This document shows, piece by piece, positions 51,621 through 62,600 of a stretch of DNA of 64,000 nucleotides (positions are counted from its first letter, which is position 1; each line of letters begins with the position of its first letter). The translations under genes and the position numbers were made by a program. The DNA is from Odiellus spinosus (lineage: Eukaryota > Arthropoda > Arachnida > Opiliones > Phalangiidae), in assembly GCA_963920705.1 (NCBI GenBank), contig OY987234.1, forward strand, positions 1,302,001 to 1,366,000. Direction: 5' to 3'. The notes under the pieces are model-generated. The model saw only the letters and a program-made list of their open reading frames with translations, was not told where the DNA came from and ran no database searches.

Positions 51621-52829
51621 CTACACTTGGGAAATTTGTGGATCAACATTTGGGAAATTTGTGGATCTACACTTGGGAAATTTGTGGATCTACACTTGGG
51701 AAATATGTGGATCTACACTTGGGAAATTTGTGGATCTACACTTGGGAAATTTGATTATCTGCACTTGAAAAATTTGTGGATGTACACTTTTGAAATTTGT
51801 GGATCTGCACTTGGGAACTTTGGTGATCTACACTTGGGAAATTTGTGGATCTGCACTTGGGAAATTTGTTGATCTACATTTGGGAAATTTGTGGATCTAC
51901 ACTTGGGAAATTGGTGGATCTACACTTGGGAAATTTGTGGATCTGCGCTTGGGAAATTTGTAGATCTGCACTTGGAAAATTTGTGGATCTACACTTGGGA
52001 AATTTGTGGATCTACATTTGGGAAATTTGTGGATCTACACTTGGGAAATTTGTGGATCTACACTTGGGAAATTTGTGGATCTACACTTGGGAAATTTGTG
52101 GGTCTACACTTGGGAAAAATGTGGATCTACACTTGGGAAATTTGTGGATCTACACTTGGGAAATTTGTGGATCTACACTTGGGAAATTTGCTGATCTACA
52201 CTTGGGAAATTTGTGGATCTACATTTGGGAAATTTGTGGATCTACACTTGGGAAATTTGTGGATCTACACTTGGGAAATTTGTGGATCAACATTTCTGAA
52301 ATTTGTGGATCTACACTTGGGAAATTTGTGGATCTACACTTGGGAAATTTGTGGATCTACACTTGGGAAATTTGTGGATCTACACTTGGGAAATTTGATT
52401 ATCTGCACTTGAATAATTTGTGGATGTGCACTTGGGAAATTTGTGGATCTGCACTTGGGAACTTTGTGGATCTGCACTTGGGAAAATTGTGGATCTGCAC
52501 CTGGCAAATTTGTGGATCTGCACTTGGGAACTTTGTGGATCTACACTTGGGAAATTTGTGGATCTACATTACGGAAATTTTTGGATCTACACTTGGGAAA
52601 TTTGTGGATCTGCACTTGGGAAATTTGTGGATCTACATTTGGGAAATTTGTGGATCTACACTTGGGAAATTTGTGGATCTACACTTGGGAAATTTGTGGA
52701 TCTAGACTTGGGAAATTTGTGGATCTGCACTTGGAAATTTGTGGATCTACACTAAGGAAATTTGTGGATCTACATTTGGGAAATTTGTGGATCTACACTT
52801 GGGAAATTTGTGGATATACACTTGGGAAA

Positions 52830-54806
52830 TTTGTGGATCTGCAATTGGGAAATTTGTCGATCTGCACTTGGGAAATTTGTGGATCTACACTTGGGAAATT
52901 TGTGGATCTACACTTGGGAAATTTGTGGATCTACACTTGGGATATTTGTGGATCTAAACTTGGGAAATTTGTGGATCTACACTTGGGAAATTTGTGGATC
53001 TACACTTGGGAAATTTGTGGATCTACACTTGGGAAATTTGTGGATCTGCGCTTGGGAAATTTGTGGATCTGCACTTGGAAAATTTTTGGATCTACACTTG
53101 GGAAATTTGTGGATCTTCATTTGGGAAATTTGTGGATCTACACTTGGGAAATTTGTGGATCTACACTTGGGAAATTTGTGGATCTACACTTGGGAAATTT
53201 GTGGGTCTACACTTGGGAAATTTGTGGATCTACACTTGGGAAATTTGTGGATCTACACTTGGGAAATTTGTGGATCTACACTTGGGAAATTTGTGGATCT
53301 ACACTTGGGAAATTTGTGGATCTACACTTGGGAAATTTGTGGATCTACACTTGGGAAATTTGTGGGTCTACACTTGGGAAAAATGTGGATCTACACTTGG
53401 GAAATTTGTGGATCTACACTTGGGAAATTTGTGGATCTACACTTGGGAAATTTGCTGATCTACACTTGGGAAATTTGTGGATCTACATTTGGGAAATTTG
53501 TGGATCTACACTTGGGAAATTTGTGGATCTACACTTGGGAAATTTGTGGATCAACAATTGGGAAATTTGTGGATCTGCACTTGGGAAATTTGTGGATCTA
53601 CACTTGGGAAATTTGTGGATCTACACTTGGGAAATTTGTGGATCTACACTTGGGAAATTTGTGGATATACACTTGGGAAATTTGTGGATCTGCACTTGGG
53701 AAATTTGTGGATCTGCACTTGGGAAATTTGTGGATCTACACTTGGGAAATTTGTGGATCTACACTTGGGAAATTTGTGGATCTACACTTGGGATATTTGT
53801 GGATCTAAACTTGGGAAATTTGTGGATCTACACTTGGGAAATTTGTGGATCTACACTTGGGAAATTTGTGGATCTACACTTGGGAAATTTGTGGATCTGC
53901 GCTTGGGAAATTTGTGGATCTGCACTTGGAAAATTTGTGGATCTACACTTGGAAAATTTGTGGATCTTCATTTGGGAAATTTGTGGATCTACACTTGGGA
54001 AATTTGTGGATCTACACTTGGGAAATTTGTGGATCTACACTTGGGAAATTTGTGGGTCTACACTTGGGAAATTTGTGGATCTACACTTGGGAAATTTGTG
54101 GATCTACACTTGGGAAATTTGTGGATCTACACTTGGGAAATTTGGTGATCTACACTTGGGAAATTTGTGGATCTACATTTGGGAAATTTGTGGATCTACA
54201 CTTGGGAAATTTGTGGATCTACACTTGGGAAATTTGTGGATCAACATTTGGGAAATTTGTGGATCTACACTTGGGAAATTTGTGGATCTACACTTGGGAA
54301 ATTTGTGGATCTACACTTGGGAAATTTGTGGATCTACACTTGGGAAATTTGATTATCTGCACTTGAATAATTTGTGGATGTGCACTTGGGAAATTTGTGG
54401 ATCTGCACTTGGGAACTTTGTGGATCTGCACTTGGGAAAATTGTGGATCTGCACCTGGCAAATTTGTGGATCTGCACTTGGGAACTTTGTGGATCTACAC
54501 TTGGGAAATTTGTGGATCTACATTACGGAAATTTTTGGATCTACACTTGGGAAATTTGTGGATCTGCACTTGGGAAATTTGTGGATCTACATTTGGGAAA
54601 TTTGTGGATCTACACTTGGGAAATTTGTTGATCTACACTTGGGAAATTTGTAGATCTACACTTGGGAAATTTGTGGATCTGCACTTGGAAATTTGTGGAT
54701 CTACACTAAGGAAATTTGTGGATCTACATTTGGGAAATTTGTGGATCTACACTTGGGAAATTTGTGGATATACACTTGGGAAATTTGTGGATCTGCACTT
54801 GGGAAA
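52830..54806 (+). repeat. 1,977-bp B unit, left tandem copy
   Basis: Offset 1,977 (86 monomers minus 1 bp) aligns this copy with 54,807-56,783. Shared rare markers include GCAATTGGG (52,841 and 54,818), TTGTCGATC, GATCTAAAC, CTTGGAAAATTTTTGG, GATCAACAATTGGG and TTGTAGATCTACAC. The three-frame translations I compared show no difference over this block. Confidence 0.85.
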
Positions 54807-56783
54807 TTTGTGGATCTGCAATTGGGAAATTTGTCGATCTGCACTTGGGAAATTTGTGGATCTACACTTGGGAAATTTGTGGATCTACACTTGGGAAATT
54901 TGTGGATCTACACTTGGGATATTTGTGGATCTAAACTTGGGAAATTTGTGGATCTACACTTGGGAAATTTGTGGATCTACACTTGGGAAATTTGTGGATC
55001 TACACTTGGGAAATTTGTGGATCTGCGCTTGGGAAATTTGTGGATCTGCACTTGGAAAATTTTTGGATCTACACTTGGGAAATTTGTGGATCTTCATTTG
55101 GGAAATTTGTGGATCTACACTTGGGAAATTTGTGGATCTACACTTGGGAAATTTGTGGATCTACACTTGGGAAATTTGTGGGTCTACACTTGGGAAATTT
55201 GTGGATCTACACTTGGGAAATTTGTGGATCTACACTTGGGAAATTTGTGGATCTACACTTGGGAAATTTGTGGATCTACACTTGGGAAATTTGTGGATCT
55301 ACACTTGGGAAATTTGTGGATCTACACTTGGGAAATTTGTGGGTCTACACTTGGGAAAAATGTGGATCTACACTTGGGAAATTTGTGGATCTACACTTGG
55401 GAAATTTGTGGATCTACACTTGGGAAATTTGCTGATCTACACTTGGGAAATTTGTGGATCTACATTTGGGAAATTTGTGGATCTACACTTGGGAAATTTG
55501 TGGATCTACACTTGGGAAATTTGTGGATCAACAATTGGGAAATTTGTGGATCTGCACTTGGGAAATTTGTGGATCTACACTTGGGAAATTTGTGGATCTA
55601 CACTTGGGAAATTTGTGGATCTACACTTGGGAAATTTGTGGATATACACTTGGGAAATTTGTGGATCTGCACTTGGGAAATTTGTGGATCTGCACTTGGG
55701 AAATTTGTGGATCTACACTTGGGAAATTTGTGGATCTACACTTGGGAAATTTGTGGATCTACACTTGGGATATTTGTGGATCTAAACTTGGGAAATTTGT
55801 GGATCTACACTTGGGAAATTTGTGGATCTACACTTGGGAAATTTGTGGATCTACACTTGGGAAATTTGTGGATCTGCGCTTGGGAAATTTGTGGATCTGC
55901 ACTTGGAAAATTTGTGGATCTACACTTGGAAAATTTGTGGATCTTCATTTGGGAAATTTGTGGATCTACACTTGGGAAATTTGTGGATCTACACTTGGGA
56001 AATTTGTGGATCTACACTTGGGAAATTTGTGGGTCTACACTTGGGAAATTTGTGGATCTACACTTGGGAAATTTGTGGATCTACACTTGGGAAATTTGTG
56101 GATCTACACTTGGGAAATTTGGTGATCTACACTTGGGAAATTTGTGGATCTACATTTGGGAAATTTGTGGATCTACACTTGGGAAATTTGTGGATCTACA
56201 CTTGGGAAATTTGTGGATCAACATTTGGGAAATTTGTGGATCTACACTTGGGAAATTTGTGGATCTACACTTGGGAAATTTGTGGATCTACACTTGGGAA
56301 ATTTGTGGATCTACACTTGGGAAATTTGATTATCTGCACTTGAATAATTTGTGGATGTGCACTTGGGAAATTTGTGGATCTGCACTTGGGAACTTTGTGG
56401 ATCTGCACTTGGGAAAATTGTGGATCTGCACCTGGCAAATTTGTGGATCTGCACTTGGGAACTTTGTGGATCTACACTTGGGAAATTTGTGGATCTACAT
56501 TACGGAAATTTTTGGATCTACACTTGGGAAATTTGTGGATCTGCACTTGGGAAATTTGTGGATCTACATTTGGGAAATTTGTGGATCTACACTTGGGAAA
56601 TTTGTTGATCTACACTTGGGAAATTTGTAGATCTACACTTGGGAAATTTGTGGATCTGCACTTGGAAATTTGTGGATCTACACTAAGGAAATTTGTGGAT
56701 CTACATTTGGGAAATTTGTGGATCTACACTTGGGAAATTTGTGGATATACACTTGGGAAATTTGTGGATCTGCACTTGGGAAA
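54807..56783 (+). repeat. 1,977-bp B unit, right tandem copy
   Basis: This is the partner of 52,830-54,806. The match ends near 56,790, where this array has GCACTTGGG in the position corresponding to GCAATTGGG. The preceding junction gained one CTGCAC monomer, which is why the interval 52,397-54,351 is 1,954 bp and 54,351-56,328 is 1,977 bp. Confidence 0.85.
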
Positions 56784-57209
56784 TTTGTGGATCTGCACTT
56801 GGGAAATTTGTGGATCTGCACTTGGGAAATTTGTGGATCTACACTTTGGAAATTTGTGGATCTACACTTGGGAAATTTGTGGATCTACACTTGGGATATT
56901 TGTGGATCTACACTTGGGAAATTTGTGGATCTACACTTGGGAAATTTGTGGATCTACACTTGGGAAATTTGTGGATCTACACTTGGGAAATTTGTGGATC
57001 TGCGCTTGGGAAATTTGTGGATCTGCACTTGGAAAATTTGTGGATCTACACTTGGGAAATTTGTGGATCTTCATTTGGGAAATTTGTGGATCTACACTTG
57101 GGAAATTTGTGGATCTACACTTGGGAAATTTGTGGATCTACACTTGGGAAATTTGTGGGTCTACACTTGGGAAATTTGTGGATCTACACTTGGGAAATTT
57201 GTGGATCTA

Positions 57210-58473
57210 CACTTGGGAAATTTGTGGATCTACACTTGGGAAATTTGGTGATCTACACTTGGGAAATTTGTGGATCTACATTTGGGAAATTTGTGGATCT
57301 ACACTTGGGAAATTTGTGGATCTACACTTGGGAAATTTGTGGATCAACATTTGGGAAATTTGTGGATCTACACTTGGGAAATTTGTGGATCTACACTTGG
57401 GAAATTTGTGGATCTACACTTGGGAAATTTGTGGATCTACACTTGGGAAATTTGATTATCTGCACTTGAATAATTTGTGGATGTGCACTTGGGAAATTTG
57501 TGGATCTGCACTTGGGAACTTTGTGGATCTGCACTTGGGAAAATTGTGGATCTGCACCTGGCAAATTTGTGGATCTGCACTTGGGAACTTTGTGGATCTA
57601 CACTTGGGAAATTTGTGGAACTACATTACGGAAATTTGTGGATCTACACTTGGGAAATTTGTGGATCTGCACTTGGAAATTTGTGGATCTACACTAAGGA
57701 AATTTGTGGATCTACATTTGGGAAATTTGTGGATCTACACTTGGGAAATTTGTGGATATACACTTGGGAAATTTGTGGATCTGCACTTGGGAAATTTGTG
57801 GATCTGCACTTGGGAAATTTGTGGATCTGCACTTGGGAAATTTGTGGATCTACACTTTGGAAATTTGTGGATCTACACTTGGGAAATTTGTGGATCTACA
57901 CTTGGGATATTTGTGGATCTACACTTGGGAAATTTGTGGATCTACACTTGGGAAATTTGTGGATCTACACTTGGGAAATTTGTGGATCTACACTTGGGAA
58001 ATTTGTGGATCTGCGCTTGGGAAATTTGTGGATCTGCACTTGGAAAATTTGTGGATCTACACTTGGGAAATTTGTGGATCTTCATTTGGGAAATTTGTGG
58101 ATCTACACTTGGGAAATTTGTGGATCTACACTTGGGAAATTTGTGGATCTACACTTGGGAAATTTGTGGGTCTACACTTGGGAAATTTGTGGATCTACAC
58201 TTGGGAAATTTGTGGATCTACACTTGGGAAATTTGTGGATCTGCACCTGGCAAATTTGTGGATCTGCACTTGGGAACTTTGTGGATCTACACTTGGGAAA
58301 TTTGTGGATCTACATTACGGAAATTTTTGGATCTACACTTGGGAAATTTGTGGATCTGCACTTGGGAAATTTGTGGATGTACATTTGGGAAATTTGTGGA
58401 TCTACACTTGGGAAATTTGTGGATCTACACTTGGGAAATTTGTGGATCTACACTTGGTAAATTTGTGGGTCTA
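57210..58473 (+). repeat. 1,264-bp B unit, left copy
   Basis: Offset 1,264 (55 monomers minus 1 bp) aligns 57,210-58,405 with 58,474-59,669. The shared private marker GTGGAACTACATTACGG (near 57,617 and 58,881) replaces GTGGATC. GGATGTACATTT (near 58,375 and 59,639) is also shared. The unit carries one 22-bp monomer (about 57,668). Confidence 0.8.
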
Positions 58474-59669
58474 CACTTGGGAAATTTGTGGATCTACACT
58501 TGGGAAATTTGGTGATCTACACTTGGGAAATTTGTGGATCTACATTTGGGAAATTTGTGGATCTACACTTGGGAAATTTGTGGATCTACACTTGGGAAAT
58601 TTGTGGATCAACATTTGGGAAATTTGTGGATCTACACTTGGGAAATTTGTGGATCTACACTTGGGAAATTTGTGGATCTACACTTGGGAAATTTGTGGAT
58701 CTACACTTGGGAAATTTGATTATCTGCACTTGAATAATTTGTGGATGTGCACTTGGGAAATTTGTGGATCTGCACTTGGGAACTTTGTGGATCTGCACTT
58801 GGGAAAATTGTGGATCTGCACCTGGCAAATTTGTGGATCTGCACTTGGGAACTTTGTGGATCTACACTTGGGAAATTTGTGGAACTACATTACGGAAATT
58901 TGTGGATCTACACTTGGGAAATTTGTGGATCTGCACTTGGAAATTTGTGGATCTACACTAAGGAAATTTGTGGATCTACATTTGGGAAATTTGTGGATCT
59001 ACACTTGGGAAATTTGTGGATATACACTTGGGAAATTTGTGGATCTGCACTTGGGAAATTTGTGGATCTGCACTTGGGAAATTTGTGGATCTGCACTTGG
59101 GAAATTTGTGGATCTACACTTTGGAAATTTGTGGATCTACACTTGGGAAATTTGTGGATCTACACTTGGGATATTTGTGGATCTACACTTGGGAAATTTG
59201 TGGATCTACACTTGGGAAATTTGTGGATCTACACTTGGGAAATTTGTGGATCTACACTTGGGAAATTTGTGGATCTGCGCTTGGGAAATTTGTGGATCTG
59301 CACTTGGAAAATTTGTGGATCTACACTTGGGAAATTTGTGGATCTTCATTTGGGAAATTTGTGGATCTACACTTGGGAAATTTGTGGATCTACACTTGGG
59401 AAATTTGTGGATCTACACTTGGGAAATTTGTGGGTCTACACTTGGGAAATTTGTGGATCTACACTTGGGAAATTTGTGGATCTACACTTGGGAAATTTGT
59501 GGATCTGCACCTGGCAAATTTGTGGATCTGCACTTGGGAACTTTGTGGATCTACACTTGGGAAATTTGTGGATCTACATTACGGAAATTTTTGGATCTAC
59601 ACTTGGGAAATTTGTGGATCTGCACTTGGGAAATTTGTGGATGTACATTTGGGAAATTTGTGGATCTAC
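58474..59669 (+). repeat. 1,264-bp B unit, right copy
   Basis: This is the partner of 57,210. It is followed from about 59,662 by a further partial repeat of 552 bp (24 monomers), shown by GGATGTACATTT recurring near 60,191. The first monomer of that extension has CTTTGGAAATTTG, as in the equivalent internal position near 59,118. Confidence 0.75.
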
Positions 59670-62600
59670 ACTTTGGAAATTTGTGGATCTACACTTGGGA
59701 AATTTGTGGATCTACACTTGGGATATTTGTGGATCTACACTTGGGAAATTTGTGGATCTACACTTGGGAAATTTGTGGATCTACACTTGGGAAATTTGTG
59801 GATCTACACTTGGGAAATTTGTGGATATACACTTGGGAAATTTGTGGATCTGCACTTGGAAAATTTGTGGATCTACACTTGGGAAATTTGTGGATCTTCA
59901 TTTGGGAAATTTGTGGATCTACACTTGGGAAATTTGTGGATCTACACTTGGGAAATTTGTGGATCTACACTTGGGAAATTTGTGGGTCTACACTTGGGAA
60001 ATTTGTGGATCTACACTTGGGAAATTTGTGGATCTACACTTGGGAAATTTGTGGATCTGCACCTGGCAAATTTGTGGATCTGCACTTGGGAACTTTGTGG
60101 ATCTACACTTGGGAAATTTGTGGATCTACATTACGGAAATTTTTGGATCTACACTTGGGAAATTTGTGGATCTGCACTTGGGAAATTTGTGGATGTACAT
60201 TTGGGAAATTTGTGGATCTACACTTGGGAAATTTGTGGATCTACACTTGGGAAATTTGTGGATCTACACTTGGTAAATTTGTGGATCTGCACTTGGAAAT
60301 TTGTGGATCTACACTAAGGAAATTTGTGGATCTACATTTGGGAAATTTGTGGATCTACACTTGGGAAATTTGTGGATATACACTTGGGAAATTTGTGGAT
60401 CTGCACTTGGGAAATTTGTGGATCTGCACTTGGGAAATTTGTGGATCTACACTTGGGAAATTTGTGGATCTACACTTGGGAAATTTGTGGATCTACACTT
60501 GGGATATTTGTGGATCTACACTTGGGAAATTTGTGGATCTACACTTGGGAAATTTGTGGATCTACACTTGGGAAATTTGTGGATCTACACTTGGGAAATT
60601 TGTGGATCTGCGCTTGGGAAATTTGTGGATCTGCACTTGGAAAATTTGTGGATCTACACTTGGGAAATTTGTGGATCTTCATTTGGGAAATTTGTGGATC
60701 TACACTTGGGAAATTTGTGGATCTACACTTGGGAAATTTGTGGATCTACACTTGGGAAATTTGGTGATCTACACTTGGGAAATTTGTGGATCTACATTTG
60801 GGAAATTTGTGGATCTACACTTGGGAAATTTGTGGATCTACACTTGGGAAATTTGTGGATCTGCACTTGGGAAATTTGTGGATCTACACTTGGGAAATTT
60901 GTGGATCTACATTTGGGAAATTTGTGGATCTACACTTGGGAAATTTGTGGATCTACACTTGGGAAATATGTGGATCTACACTTGGGAAATTTGTGGATCT
61001 ACACTTGGGAAATTTGATTATCTGCACTTGGAAAATTTGTGGATGTACACTTGGGAAATTTGTGGATCTGCACTTGGGAAATTTGTGGATCTGCACTTGG
61101 GAAATTTGTGGATCTACACTTGGGAAATTTGTGGATCTACACTTGGGAAATTTGTGGATCTACACTTGGGATATTTGTGGATCTACACTTGGGAAATTTG
61201 TGGATCTACACTTGGGAAATTTGTGGATCTACACTTGGGAAATTTGTGGATCTACACTTGGGAAATTTGTGGATCTGCGCTTGGGAAATTTGTGGATCTG
61301 CACTTGGAAAATTTGTGGATCTACACTTGGGAAATTTGTGGATCTTCATTTGGGAAATTTGTGGATCTACACTTGGGAAATTTGTGGATCTACACTTGGG
61401 AAATTTGTGGATCTACACTTGGGAAATTTGGTGATCTACACTTGGGAAATTTGTGGATCTACATTTGGGAAATTTGTGGATCTACACTTGGGAAATTTGT
61501 GGATCTACACTTGGGAAATTTGTGGATCTGCACTTGGGAAATTTGTGGATCTACACTTGGGAAATTTGTGGATCTACATTTGGGAAATTTGTGGATCTAC
61601 ACTTGGGAAATTTGTGGATCTACACTTGGGAAATATGTGGATCTACACTTGGGAAATTTGTGGATCTACACTTGGGAAATTTGATTATCTGCACTTGGAA
61701 AATTTGTGGATGTACACTTGGGAAATTTGTGGATCTGCACTTGGGAACTTTGGTGATCTACACTTGGGAAATTTGTGGATCTGCACTTGGGAAAATTGTG
61801 GATCTCCACTTGGCAAATTTGTGGATCTGCACTTGGGAAATTTGTGTATCTACACTTGGGAAATTTGTGGATCTACATTTGGGAAATTTGTGGATCTACA
61901 CTTTAGAAATTTGTGGATCTGCACTTGGGAAATTTGTTGATCTACATTTGGGAAATTTGTGGATCTACACTTGGGAAATTTGTGGATCTACACTTGGGAA
62001 ATTTGTGGATCTGCGCTTGGGAAATTTGTAGATCTGCACTTGGAAAATTTGTGGATCTACACTTGGGAAATTTGTGGATCTACATTTGGGAAATTTGTGG
62101 ATCTACACTTGGGAAATTTGTGGATCTACACTTGGGAAATTTGTTGGTCTACACTTGGGAAAAATGTGGATCTACACTTGGGAAATTTGTGGATCTACAC
62201 TTGGGAAATTTGTGGATCTACACTTGGGAAATTTGCTGATCTACACTTGGGAAATTTGTGGATCTACATTTGGGAAATTTGTGGATCTACACTTGGGAAA
62301 TTTGTGGATCTACACTTGGGAAATTTGTGGATCAACATTTGGGAAATTTGTGGATCTACACTTGGGAAATTTGTGGATCTACACTTGGGAAATTTGTGGA
62401 TCTACACTTGGGAAATTTGTGGATCTACACTTGGGAAATTTGATTATCTGCACTTGAATAATTTGTGGATGTGCACTTGGGAAATTTGTGGATCTGCACT
62501 TGGGAACTTTGTGGATCTGCACTTGGGAAAATTGTGGATCTGCACCTGGCAAATTTGTGGATCTGCACTTGGGAACTTTGTGGATCTACACTTGGGAAAT

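Noticed and set aside
57704-61684. 1,326-residue forward ORF as a protein-coding gene
   Set aside because: It is 57-58 passes through the same 69-nt period, equally open frames overlap it, and no start context, splice signal or non-repeat sequence surrounds it. The same applies to every other forward ORF in the window, including 39,365-41,944 and 34,583-36,817.
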